Below are positions 1 to 10,746 of a stretch of DNA of 64,000 nt, piece by piece; within the stretch, counting starts at the first letter, position 1, and each line of letters begins with the position of its first letter. The translations under genes were made by a program, and so were the position numbers. Under the pieces are notes generated by a model. That model did not search any database, was not told the origin of the DNA, and saw nothing but the letters and a program-made list of their open reading frames with translations. The stretch comes from Wurfbainia villosa (taxonomy: Eukaryota > Streptophyta > Magnoliopsida > Zingiberales > Zingiberaceae): NCBI GenBank assembly GCA_025175895.1, contig CM046008.1, forward strand, positions 22,771,255-22,835,254. The letters run 5' to 3'.

Positions 1-155
1 TTGGTTTATGTTTCCGCTGTATTTGGTATATTTATATCTGCTTATTATGTTGTAGTTGTGGGCATACGAGCCTTGTATTAACCCGAGATGTTGCCACGTA
101 CAGGGGAGATGTCGTCCGTTTGCTTTTCGACACAGTATACTCTCGGGGCGTGACA
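1..155 (+). repeat. Element A 5' LTR, 3' end only
   Basis: This stretch matches the last 155 bp of element E's 5' LTR (about 17,050-17,205), including the GTTGCCACGTACAGGGGAGA segment and the terminal GGGGCGTGACA. It ends in CA at 155, directly upstream of the primer site. The rest of the LTR (about 3.4 kb in E) lies left of the window. Confidence 0.9.
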
Positions 156-162
156 ACTTTAT

Positions 163-175
163 TGGTATCAGAGCC
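163..175 (+). other. Element A primer binding site (initiator Met-tRNA)
   Basis: TGGTATCAGAGCC lies 7 bp after the LTR end and is the standard plant complement to the 3' end of initiator methionine tRNA, which primes minus-strand DNA synthesis. Confidence 0.92.
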
Positions 176-378
176 GAAGGTTCTGCGATGTCATACAATG
201 ATTTTGTTTTTGAGTCTTGGATTCTCGGGAATCGATATATTTTCCGTATTTGGTTTTTTGGTAGATGGGATTGACAGCGGCATAAGCTCCAGGCATCATG
301 AAGTAAGAATTTTTGATAACTCATATTTCAGATAGTTACTTATCTAAACTTGTTCAACAGGTGTATACAGTTAAAGTT

Positions 379-1428
379 ATGGCACCTATGCAGACTCGTA
401 GTAGAGGTCGTCCATCAAGGCGATCCGTCGGAGTTGAGGGACAGGAGGCTGCTACTACTGAGCCCGTTATTCGAGAACAACCTCAGCTTTCCCCTACTGG
501 TGGTTCGGAGCCTTAGAATCCGAATATACCATTGACTATGCCAGAGCCTACAGAGTCCAGTTGGCTTAATGATAAAGTACGGATACTCGTGTTAGCACGA
601 TCGGCCAAGGTTAAGTTCACCTTGTTCCAAGGGGAGTCCGACCCATTGATTGCCCGGTCTTGGCTGGAAAATATAGAAGACACTTTCAAGTACATGAACT
701 ATACAGATGAGGAGAAGGTGGGCCTTGCTGCATACCATCTCAGAGATCAGGCTATTACTTGGTGGAAAATGCAGAAGACTCTACTCGAGGAGCGTGAAAT
801 TACTTGGGCAGTCTTTCGAGAGGCTTTCTGGAGACAGTACTTTCCTTCAGCATTTTCTACATCACGTCATCAAGAATTCCTGAGCCTAAAGCAAGGTGAT
901 CGTTCCATCATGGAATACAATACAGAGTTTACCAGACTTTCAGAGTTTTTCTCTCATCTGGTAGCACAGGATGCATATCGGATGTACCAATTCACACTGG
1001 GTCTTGCTGCTTATATTCGGAGCAGGATGTCAGGATCTATCATTACCTCGTACAGGGAGGCATTGGACCACGCCATTTTCATCGAGATGACTTCCCAACA
1101 GATTTTCAGGGAAAAGGATATAGAGAAGTAGATGACTCAAGGCAAGCAGCAAAACCAGGGTTCAACTCAGGGGACTCAGAAGAAACGAGAGCAAAAAAGA
1201 ACTACGCAAGGTGCTGCAGAGGGGTCAGCTAGATCGCAGAAGGGAAAACGTCCAGCATCAGAGTATTCTGGGGGGTCTCAGAATAGTCGTAAGGGGCGAA
1301 AGAGGAATGGATGTTATAAATGTGGATCTAAAAGCCACAGAGTATCAGAGTGTCCTTTGGAGCATCCTGTTTGCTATTATTGCAAACAACCTGGTCATAC
1401 TAGTCGTGATTGTACATTGAAAGCATAG
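379..1428 (+). pseudogene. gag: Element A gag (capsid/nucleocapsid) with two in-frame stops
   Basis: Encodes the structural protein that would form the virus-like particle. One frame runs from the ATG at 379 (start MAPMQTRSRGRP) to 1428, interrupted by TAG at 514-516 and TAG at 1129-1131. The retrotransposon gag domain is visible between them (WWKM, FREAFWRQYFP, LKQGDRSIMEYNTEF). After the second stop comes a basic Q/K/R-rich linker and two CCHC zinc knuckles (CYKCGSKSHRVSEC and CYYCKQPGHTSRDC), both with all four ligands. Both stops read as CAG to TAG changes, a C-to-T change at a CHG site. Otherwise it is well preserved. Confidence 0.88.
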
Positions 1429-3201
1429 TTGGAGTTTCCTGATAGCTCCAACAAGGGGAAGAAGTCTACCCAGCAGCGGTAGCAGAGGATAGCACCGCAG
1501 ACTCAGACATATGGGCAGAGGCAGCCAGTACCTCCACCAGCACAGTTGTACCAGATGCAGAGGTGCCCCTACAGTAATGCCGATAGCTATCCAGTATCCT
1601 GCATCTCCGGTGATCTACTACCCAGGAGTATCTGCACCGCAGTAGTTCTTACCAGCCAACTCTCAGGGATATCTTATGCCTGCACCAGCGACTCAGTCTC
1701 AAGTACCACAGAGCTAGATCCAGCCGGAGTGGAGGCACACTACTACTTCGTCAGGGATGCAGCCGACAAATATCGAGACTGGATGAGTTTTTTCCATCAC
1801 CAGAGATGAGGCACAGCGGGCTGAGAGATCAGTCATATGGGGTATGGTTTTAGTTTATTCTATATATGCTGATACTTTGATTGATACCGGTAGCTCCCAT
1901 TCATTCGTGTCTAGAATATTTCTGGGTAGAGTTGGAAGAATCCCAATGGTTCGTTCTTGTGGGTTAGCAGTATCCTTGCCATCAGGAGAGGTGCTGACTA
2001 GCCACCAAGAAATCAAAGGTTACCCATTAGATTTTGACGGGCATATCCTTACAGTGGACCTCCAGGTGTTGGAAATGAAAGAGTTTAATATTATTCTCGG
2101 TATGGACTGGTTGGCCGCTTATTATGCTACAGTGGATTGTAGAGCAAGGGAGGTGACATTTCGACTACCGGATCAACCAGCTTGGGAATTTATTGGTACT
2201 AGAGACGATGGATTATCCATTATATCGGCTTTACAGGCTCAGAAGTTATTGGCCCAGGGTTGTCAGGGTTATTTATTATCTCTAGTCAAAGTTGTGAACG
2301 AAGGACTACCACCCCTCTCTGATGTGCAAGTAGTCCGAGAGTATCCAGATGTATTTCCAGATGAACTTTCAGGCTTGCCACCTCCTAGGCAAGTGGAATT
2401 TGCGATAGAAGTGATTCCAAGAACCGTGCTTATATCGAAACCTCCTTATCGGATGGCGCCAAAAGAACTGAATGAACTTAAAGTTCAACTGCAGGAGTTG
2501 CTAGATAATGGATTCATCCACCATAGTGTTTCACCATGGGGAGCTCCGGTACTCTTCGTCAAAAAGAAGGATGGATCATTGTGGTTATGTATTGACTATC
2601 GACAATTGAATACAGCCACAGTTAAGAACAAATATTCACTGCCTAGGATAGAAGATTTGTTTGATCAGCTTAAGGATACATGTGTGTATTCTAAAATTGA
2701 TCTGCGCTCAGGATATCATCAGCTTCGGATAAGAGATGAGGATCTTCAGAAAATAGCTTTCCGCACCCGTTATGGGCATTACGAGTTTCTAGTGATGCCT
2801 TTCGGTCTCACAAATGCCCCAGCTACATTTATAGACTTACTGATCTGGGTATTCCTGAGGTATATAGATCAGTTCGTCATAGTGTTCATCGATGATATAT
2901 TGATTTATTCTCGATCCGAGGAGAAACATGAACAACATCTGCGGATAGTATTGGAGACGTTACGACGGGAGCAATTGTATGCCAAGTTTAGCAAGTGTGC
3001 GTTCTGGTTATCCTCAGTGGGTTTTCTTGGACATGTAGTGTCCAACAGAGATATTTCTATAGATCCCAAGAAGATTGAGGCAATTACCAGTTGGGAGCAG
3101 CCAAAATCAGTTCAGGAGGTTCATAGTTTCCTTAGTCTGGCCGAGTATTATTGGAGATTCATGGAGGGATTCTCGAGTATTGTCATGCCACTCACTCGCC
3201 T
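1429..3201 (+). pseudogene. pol: Element A protease and reverse transcriptase, cut by insertion B
   Basis: From 1,429 to about 1,840 there is a frame-broken proline/glutamine-rich linker between gag and pol. From 1,844 a 452-codon open stretch encodes the aspartic protease (LIDTGSSHSF, catalytic D about residue 14) and the reverse transcriptase (PPYRMAP, SPWGAPVLFVKKKDG, KIDLRSGYHQL, FGLTNAPA, FIDD at about residues 348-351), ending in the thumb region (SFLSLAEYYWRF). The frame stops because element B begins at 3,202, and A resumes with RNase H at 35,783. The Met at 1,844 is internal to a polyprotein, not a true start. Several residues differ from E (IDLLIW for MDLMNR), consistent with decay. 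Confidence 0.92.
3197..3201. repeat. Left target-site duplication of element B
   Basis: CGCCT immediately before B's left LTR pairs with CACCT at 35,778-35,782 immediately after its right LTR, a 5-bp duplication with one mismatch. The uninterrupted sequence in E (20,191-20,220) confirms where A was opened. Confidence 0.75.
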
Positions 3202-4302
3202 TGAAAAGACCTAACCCAGTATGCATATACTTAACCCCCAATCACACATCAATACTACCCATTATACTCATGATAGGAACACTGGGCTCAAATTTATTTT
3301 ATTCCATTCAGCTTAGCAGTCTCAACTACACACTTTACCCTCTCAAATTGAAGAAAAATAGAACATCAAAATCAACTCCACTCAAACTGGAAATCCTGTA
3401 TCTTAGATGTCCCGGACAGTGTGTGCCATGCTCATCGTCATCTCCTCAGTTACACCACCTCTGCTTCTTGCATCTCAATCTGGGAATCTTGTTCCCTACC
3501 TGAAAATATTATGTGAAATCATGAGTTCACAGCACAGTAAGTAGATCAATGATAGGGATACAACACAGGGAGGAAAATTCAAACAGGAAACATATATCTC
3601 TACTACTGTAAGTGTAAACTACTGTAAGCTGAACATACATTTTCTGTTGCACATTCCGTAAGTTAGTATGAAACATAGCAAATACTTATAGCAACATGCC
3701 ATTATAACAAGTACTGCGAACCCATTCATGCCTTTCTGTTATGCTAACTATACCTAAACATAAACCCTCGTGGTACCTCGCGTTATGCATTTAAAATGCT
3801 GAGCCAGTCAAATACCTTATTTTCTTGTGCAATCCTGAGGTACCTCTAGAAAGAACTAAGGGAATCAGTCATCAGTCATCAGTCATCAGTCAATCTGTCA
3901 TTTTAAGTGGGCCCTCCCTGGAGCTCAACCCGGGGAGCCCAACCCATCCAGGCACCACTAATGTTCATGTACATACAGGTAGCTAAATAACGAATTTCTG
4001 TCATTTCCTATCATGCTTAGTCACAGAAGGGTAACATAGAACATCATGGGTGAACGAGTATATATCTATATATAGCATCTAACCTCATACACAGGTAGAT
4101 GGTAATTACACCCATATATATATAGCATCTAACCTCATACACAGGTAGATGATAATTACACACATGTACATATAACATCCAACCTTACACACAGGTAGAT
4201 GATAATATAACTTATTCACATAACATCGAGGCACAAGAAAGATTTGATGAACAATTAACTAAATATAATAACAGTAAACATCATGGGTGAACAAATATAT
4301 AT
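3202..4302 (-). repeat. Element B 3' LTR, outer part
   Basis: Matches 33,146-34,210 of the right LTR over its whole length with few differences. It holds four copies of the 7-mer ATCAGTC at 3,864-3,891 (two copies at the same place in the right LTR) and the start of the ATCTAACCTCATACACAGGT minisatellite from about 4,075. No coding signal. It ends in the AT-rich sequence where element C entered. Confidence 0.9.
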
Positions 4303-5523
4303 TGTTAGGGAAATCTCTTGCCATGATAAGGTTTTGATGTGTGTGGCAAAGGGTTTAAGTTAGGGTGTTAGTGTGATTTGATATGTGCGTTGGAGTCTTG
4401 CAGAGCTTTGTAATTCGCACATGGAGCCGTGGCGAGTTTCACAACTCATGACTCGGTCCTTGAGTCGGTGAAGGATGGCTTTGCGAAAGTCGTGCTCTTG
4501 GAGCATCCGAGGGACCGCCGGACGAGGATCTTGGAGTGAAGCCGGAGGAAGTAGACTTCAAGGCAAGAGACGCGAAGGAGCATTGCAGAGCCGTGCGCCT
4601 GATGTTGCCGAGGGACATGGCCGCGAACGAAGAGAACTTCAAAGGCGAGGGACTCTGAGAGATGAGAGTGAGCGAATGTAACCCAGGAAGGGGTAGCTCT
4701 TAGGTGAAACTTGGCCATTTGGCTAAGTGTCAGATGGGATTTCGACGACACGATCGGCGCCATGGAATGGCGATCGCTTCCGAGTCGAAAGTGGTTCGAC
4801 CGTATTTGATCGAGTGTTTTGAGGCTAGCGATCATCGCCATATGTGGTCAATCGATCGCGCCAAGACCATCGATCACGATCAAGGCGGCAATGATCGGGT
4901 CGAAAGGGTTTGGCCACGAGCGCTGTAGCCGATCGGGCGTCGACTATGGAGGTAGCAATGATCGGGATGAGGTCCATCACCGCGCCAAGTGTTCCGTTGG
5001 ACTACAACGGTCGAGATCCGACGTGTTCGGAGGCCGTTGATGGCGACGGTCGATCGCCAAGGCGTGATCGGTAGTGGCGCCAACGGGAAGAAAGCTTCCT
5101 CTATAAAAGAGAGGGTGTGGGCTTTTGGATGGCTAATGCTCTTACTCCAAACGACCATCCAAGTGCCCCACAAGCTTTAAACTCTTCTTACTTGCTTTTA
5201 CTTCTTTCTTATTGTAAGAAGAGTGATCTTGATTGTAAAGGTTACCTCCACCTAGCTTGGTGCAAAGGAGAGACCAATAGTGATTGGCTTTGGAGGAGTG
5301 ATTCACCTCGGACGAATCGGGATCATGGATTAGCGGCGTAGCCATGAACCATGTTACGACATTATGTTAGCATTGTCTTTTTCCTTTGCTTTGTCTTTAT
5401 TTGTTTAATTTGCTTGTATTGTTGTTTCCACTTGCGCTAATCTAATTATAGACGAGCGAATTACGACATCCATCGATTGAGGGCTATTCACCCCCCTCTA
5501 GCCGGCCGTTTTGATCCCCAACA
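4303..5523 (+). repeat. Element C 5' LTR
   Basis: 1,221 bp running from TGTTAGGG to CCAACA. The matching 3' LTR totals about 1,212 bp. It contains a TATA box at 5,101-5,108 and a pyrimidine-rich end. Between about 4,760 and 5,080 it differs from the 3' LTR mainly where the 3' copy has CAGTCGACTG palindromes and this copy reads CGATCG-like words. Confidence 0.9.
5099..5115 (+). promoter_or_regulatory. Element C LTR TATA box in an inverted repeat
   Basis: CTATAAAAG lies about 420 bp before the LTR end and is flanked by CCTCT on the left and AGAGAGG on the right, so the box sits in a short hairpin. The partner LTR has the same arrangement at about 9,366-9,386 with 7-bp arms. This is the likely core promoter for the element transcript. 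Confidence 0.6.
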
Positions 5524-5525
5524 AG

Positions 5526-5538
5526 TGGTATCAGAGCC
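5526..5538 (+). other. Element C primer binding site (initiator Met-tRNA)
   Basis: TGGTATCAGAGCC begins 3 bp after the LTR end. This is the usual primer for plant copia elements, including Sireviruses. Confidence 0.93.
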
Positions 5539-5585
5539 AAGGAAAGCTTGTCGAGGACTAACTGCCACAACAAGCAACTTTCAAA

Positions 5586-7319
5586 ATGGCCGGCTCCAAC
5601 ATCCATCCACCGAAGTTTGAAGGAGAATTCGCTTGGTGGAAAAAGAGAATGGAGATATTTTTCGAAACGGATTTTGATATTATGATTACAATGGAATCCG
5701 ATTTCGTTTTGCCTAGGGATGAAGAAGGGAAGCCAATAGAGAAATCTAGGTGGACCAAAAAGAAAAGGGAAGAGCACTTTGCAAACTCAAAAGCCAAGCA
5801 TCATCTTTTCAATGTGCTCCCCCAATAAGAGATCAACTGAATTGGAGAATGCCTGAGTGCCAAGGAGATGTGGGAGAAGCTAATTGAGCTTCATGAAGGC
5901 ACATCCGAGGCGAAGCTAGCAAGAAGAGACCTCCTCCGCTCCCAACTCAACAACATTAAACTAGAAAAGGGAGAAAAGGTAATTTCCTTACATTCTCGTT
6001 TCAAGGAAATTATAACCGGTTTGTCAAGTGTAGGTGAGAAGCTATCAAACCGGGATATGGTTATGAAGGCTATAGATGCCTTTCTGCGATCCTCAAAGTG
6101 GAGCTCCATGGTGGACTCCTTCTATATCTCGAAGAATTTAGAAGTCAGCACCTTGGAGGAGTTCTTCTCAACCATGGAGCTTCATGAAACAAGACTTGAA
6201 GGAATACAAGAAGAGCCAAGACCTCAACCTTCAAGGGGAGTAGCATTGATGGCAAATAAGGGGAAAAAGAAGATAGAGATCCCCTCCTCCTCCGATGACG
6301 AAGCTTCCTCCTCCTCCTCCATGGATAGCACGGAAGAAGCTTATATGGTAAGGAGGGTAAGACGTGCATTAAAAGGTTTTAGATTTAATAAATCTAATGA
6401 TAGGAATAGAAGACAAAGGGGGAAAATCATTTGCTACAATTGCCACGGAGAGGGACACATAAGGGATAATTGTCCCCTCCTAAACAAGAGCAAGGAAGAA
6501 AGGAAAAAGAAGGAAGAAAAGAAGAAGAAAAAGGGGAGCAAGAAGAAAAAGGAAGAGGAGAAGAAAGCAAAGGAAAAGGGAAAGGACAAGGCATTCAAAG
6601 CAAAGACTTGGGATTATCCTTCCTCCTCATCTTCATCATCATCCGAGGAAGAAAATGCATTTGTCACCAACCTAGCATTGATGGCATTTGACGACTTGGA
6701 TTGTTCCTCCACCAAAAATGAAGAATCAAGCACAAGTGGAGAGAGCTCAAGTGAAGGGGGAGCCTCCTCTACCTCCTCATCCGAAAAAGAAGAGGACATG
6801 GAAACTATGGTAACCAATCTTTCACCTAGTAAAATAGTTTCTATGATTTCTAGCTTAACTAAGGATTTATTTAGAGCAAAGAAGAAAAATAAGAGCATGT
6901 TAGATCAAATTAAGGATTTAGAAAATAAGCTAGAAAAAGCATGCTTAACTGATAATATTTCTTTTAGCTTAAATGATGCATGCTCACATGATAACTATAT
7001 GCCTTTTGATGTTAATGATGCATGCATAGAGGAAAATAGGGCTTTAAGAGAGAAAGTAGATTATTTAACCAAAGCCCTAGAAAAGTTTTCAATTGGCTCA
7101 AACACCTTGAACATGATTATAGGGAGCCAAAGAGCTAGCTTCAATAAGAAAGGCCTAGGATACAAAGAAAAGAAAAATGAAAAGGCCAATAAATGTCTAA
7201 TTGCTAGGGGACAAGATAAGATGAAGGTAATAGCTAGGAAATGGGTCCCCAAGGAGTATTTAGTGAACCCAATAGGAAAGAACTTATTTTGGGTTCCTAA
7301 ATCCATTCTTAAGGGTTAG
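5586..7319 (+). pseudogene. gag: Element C gag, one in-frame stop
   Basis: The ATG at 5,586 opens a 577-codon frame that is interrupted only by TAA at 5,826-5,828, where the sister copy in D has CAA. Domains in order: N-terminal copia gag fold (PPKFEGEFAWWKKRMEIFFE, then EMWEKLIELHEGTSEAKLAR), a serine-rich acidic patch, one complete CCHC knuckle (CYNCHGEGHIRDNC, about residues 288-301), a long lysine/glutamate-rich stretch, serine-rich acidic blocks, a likely coiled coil (KKKNKSMLDQIKDLENKLEKA), and a conserved tail ending KNLFWVPKSILKG. The large gag with coiled coil and the WVPK tail resembles Sirevirus gag. No pol frame follows. Confidence 0.87.
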
Positions 7320-8583
7320 GAAAACCCTAAGATAGTCAACCATATGCATTTCACCTATATCATATGTTGGTTGACTTAGGATGGTGGGACCTCACTTTTA
7401 GAAGTAGTGTTGGGTGATGATAATGTGCCCATAAATAGATAATAATGCTTAAATCATGATAGTTGATGTAATTGTTACACATGTTTGCAATCATGATTTA
7501 TAATTTTGATATTTGGCACATAATCATGTGAAATAGGTTTAAATCATGCTTTAGGTGATACCTTGTTTATTATCATATAATACCTAATGCATGATAACAA
7601 TTCAATGAATACATGTATTTCATGATCATAATGTGAAATTCACACATATATGTCTTTATGATCATGAGGATTGTTAGGATGATACTTAACCTTGATAGAA
7701 TTGCATGAATATAATGGTTAAGTATATACAAATACCCTCTAGGATACATCTCACACGGCTACCATGATTGAAAACTTAGCATGGGTGAGATGTTAGGATG
7801 ATACAATGTCCACTAATGCCTATGGCATTTAGATGGTCATTTAAGGTATCAAAATAGCAATAATAGACCAATCATGGGGAAGACTTATGTTTAATTCATA
7901 GACATATTACTCAAAGATCATGGTTGGATATTTCATATGTTTTCAAAACAATTTCTTACTTTAAAATCTATGTATTCATGTTTTGAAACAATTTGATACA
8001 AAACTAGGTGTTAAACTTGATACTAGAATGATAAAAAACCTAGTGGTTTTTAAAACTTTTGGATTTTTATCAAATCTCTGGAAATATAATGAATTTTCAT
8101 AAAAAACTATTTTTCACTGATAAATAATCTTACAAGAAATATGTTCCCCAAATTTCATGATTTTTTGAATTTTCTGGAATTTTTAATGCATTTTTGAATT
8201 TTGCCCCAAAAAATCAGAATTTCTGAAAACAGTGTGCCAGTCGACTGGTAGTCTAAACCAGTCGACTGGTGGCCTGATATTCCGAAGAGTAAAGGATGAT
8301 TTCAGTTATTAAACTAATTTTTGGTATTTTCTTTCTATTAGACTTGATGCCATGAGTTTATAACTTAGTGTTAATCTTTTTGATGGTGTCAAAGGGGGAG
8401 AAATAATTATGTTTAAGTTAATTATGATAGGGGGAGAAATTTGTATGGGGAGTTTCATGGATTAAGGGGGAGTTGCATGTTGTTATATCATGTTTATGTT
8501 TACATGCTTTCTTACCTTAGAAATTTCTATCAAATGTTTTTACCTAACTTAAATGGATTGCCACACATCAAAAAGGGGGAGAT
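7320..8583 (+). other. Element C non-coding region between gag and 3' LTR
   Basis: About 1.26 kb of AT-rich DNA with no usable frame, occupying the place where pol would be. It is shared with element D (12,454-13,717), so it is an old feature of the family and not a local deletion. Two copies of CCAGTCGACTGG at 8,237-8,248 and 8,258-8,269 are exactly 21 bp apart; D lacks them. The last 200 bp repeat GGGGGAG tracts. Confidence 0.8.
8389..8583 (+). other. Element C reiterated polypurine tracts
   Basis: AAAGGGGGAGAA (about 8,390), AGGGGGAGAAAT (about 8,430), AAGGGGGAGTTG (about 8,464) and AAAAAGGGGGAGAT (8,570-8,583). The last one abuts the LTR and should prime plus-strand synthesis. Element D has the same series. 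Multiple upstream polypurine tracts are a described feature of Sireviruses. Confidence 0.75.
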
Positions 8584-9499
8584 TGTTAGGGCAATCTCTT
8601 GCCATGATAAGGTTTTGATGTGTGTGGCAAAGGGTTTAAGTTAGGGTGTTAGTGTGATTTAATATGTGCGTTGGAGTCTTGCAGGGCTTAGTAATTCGCA
8701 CATGGAGTCGTGGCGAGTTTCACAACTCATGACTCGGTCCTTGAGTCGGTGAAGGATGGCTTTGCGGAAGTCGTGCGCTTGGAGCATCCGAGGGACCGTT
8801 GGACGAGGAGCTTGGAGTGAAGCCGGAGGAAGTAGACTTCGAGGCAAGAGACGCGAAGGAGCATTGCAGAGTCATGCGTCTGATGTTGCCGAGGGACGTG
8901 GCCGCGAACGAAGAGAACTTCGAAGGCGAGGGACTCCGAGAGATGAGAGTGAGCGAATGTAACCCGGGAAGGGGTAGCTCTTAGGTGAAACTTGGCCATT
9001 TGGCTAAGTGTCGGATGGGATTTCTCGACACCAGTCGACTGCCATGGAATGGCAGTCGACTGCTCTGAGTCGAATGTGGTTCGACTGAGTGTTTTGAGGC
9101 CAACGATCATATCATATGTGGTCGATCACCAAGACCATCGATCGACTACTAAAGCGTGATGACCGGTCGAAGGGTTTCAGAACCACTCGTAGCCGTAGGC
9201 GATCGACTACGGGCGGCCGATGATCGATGAGGTCCATCGATCGCGCCAAGTGTTCCATTGGACTACAACGGTCGGGATTCGACGTGTTCGGAGGCCGTTG
9301 GAGTGGCGGCAGTCGACTGCCAAGGGCAGCAGTCGACTAGTGGTGGCCAACGGGAAGAAAAGCTTCCTCTCTATAAAAAGAGAGGGTGTGGGCTTTTGGA
9401 TGGCTAAAGCTCTTACTCCAAACGACCATCCAAGTGCCCCACAAGCTTTAAACTCTTCTTACTTGCTTTTACTTCATTCTTATTGTAAGAAGAGTGATC
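8584..9499 (+). repeat. Element C 3' LTR, first part (split by D)
   Basis: Starts TGTTAGGGCAATC straight after the polypurine tract and matches the 5' LTR up to about 5,225, where element D enters. It has CAGTCGACTG palindromes at 9,032 and 9,053 (21 bp apart) and at 9,310 and 9,330 (20 bp apart, the second with one mismatch), and a TATA box near 9,372. Confidence 0.9.
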
Positions 9500-10684
9500 T
9501 GTTAGGGCAATCTCTTGCCATGATAAAGTTTTGATGTGTGTGGCAAAGGGTTTAAGTTAGGGTGTTATGTTGATTTGATATGTGCGTTGAAGTCATGCAG
9601 GACTTAGTAATTCGCACATGGAGCCGTGGCGAGTTTCACATCTCATCACTCGGTCCTTGAGTCGGTGAAGGATTGCTTTGCGGAAGCCGTGCGCTTGGAG
9701 CATCCGAGGGACCGCCGGACGAGAAGCTTGGAGTGAAACCGGAGGAAGTAGACTTCGAGGCAAGAGACGCGAAGGAGCATTGCAGAGTCGTGCGCCTGAT
9801 ACTGCCGAGGGACGTGGCCGCGAACGAAGAGAACTTCGAAGGCAAGGGACTCCGAGGGATGAGAGTGAGTGATTGTAACCCGGAAAGGGTAGCTCTTAGG
9901 TGAAACTTGGTCATTTGGCCAAGTGTCGGATGGGTTTTCGACACGATCATTGCCATGTCATGGCGATCATCGCTTCCGAGTCGATGGTTCGATCGATCGG
10001 TATAAGACCAGATTTAGTGCTTGGCGATCATTGCCATGTGTGATCGGCCCGATCGATGGCGGTCGATCGGCAGCCGCACAGAATGGAGTCGACTCCATTT
10101 GAGCACTTGACTGATCGAGAATCAGTCAACTGATGGTAGGATCAGTCGACTGATACCAGTACCGTTGGATGAAGTCCAATGTGGAAAGCGGCCGTTATTG
10201 GGCAACGGCTATAGGACCAGTCGACTGATCGAGGGCATCAGTCGACTGCTCCTGTGTCAACGGGAAGAAACCCTCTTCCTCTATAAAAAGGAAGAGGATG
10301 GGGCTTTGGGAGGCAAATGCTCATGCTCCAATTTGCTCCCAAAGTGCTCTAAGTGTTCTTCCACTCTTCTTACTTGTTTTATTTCCATTCTATTGTAAGA
10401 AGAGAGATTGTAAAGAGGTTACCTCCACCTAGCTTTGTGCAAAGGAGAGATCTAGTGGATAGATTGCGGAGTGATTCACCGTGGATGAATCGGACCGTGG
10501 ATTAGTGGCGTAGCCGTGAACCACGTTACTTCTCGGTGTTTGTATTGCTTGTTTATATTTTGCTTGTCTTTATTTGTATTTGCATATTCCGCTTGCGCTA
10601 ACGCTTTGTAGACGAGAGCAAAATCCATAAACCAACGTAAGAGGGCTATTCACCCCCCTCTAGTCGGCCAATCGATCCCCTACA
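9500..10684 (+). repeat. Element D 5' LTR
   Basis: 1,185 bp from TGTTAGGG to CCCCTACA. Homologous to C's LTR at both ends, with a divergent middle. It contains SalI-core palindromes at 10,143, 10,218 and 10,239 (the last two 21 bp apart) and a TATA box at 10,282. Confidence 0.92.
10273..10297 (+). promoter_or_regulatory. Element D LTR TATA box in a 9-bp inverted repeat
   Basis: CTATAAAAAG is flanked by CCTCTTCCT and AGGAAGAGG, perfect 9-bp complementary arms with the TATA in the loop. C's LTR has different arms (CCTCTCT/AGAGAGG) that are still complementary, so pairing is kept although the sequence changed. Confidence 0.6.
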
Positions 10685-10686
10685 AG

Positions 10687-10699
10687 TGGTATCAGAGCC
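10687..10699 (+). other. Element D primer binding site (initiator Met-tRNA)
   Basis: TGGTATCAGAGCC, 3 bp after the LTR terminus, identical to the site in C. Confidence 0.93.
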
Positions 10700-10746
10700 A
10701 AGGAAAGCTTGTCGAGGACTAACCGCCACAACAAGCAACACTCAAA

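Noticed and set aside
163..175. Possible tRNA genes at the TGGTATCAGAGCC sites
   Set aside because: Only the 13-base complement to a tRNA 3' end is present, always next to an LTR. These are primer sites.
4439..5345. Overlapping frames in C's LTR (repeated at 8,659-9,534, 9,636-9,956 and 25,483-26,357)
   Set aside because: They recur wherever the C/D LTR recurs, on both strands, without domains. GC-rich LTR sequence.
7320..8583. Hidden pol remnant in C/D non-coding region
   Set aside because: Read in all frames, no RT, integrase or protease wording appears, only AT-rich sequence shared by both copies.
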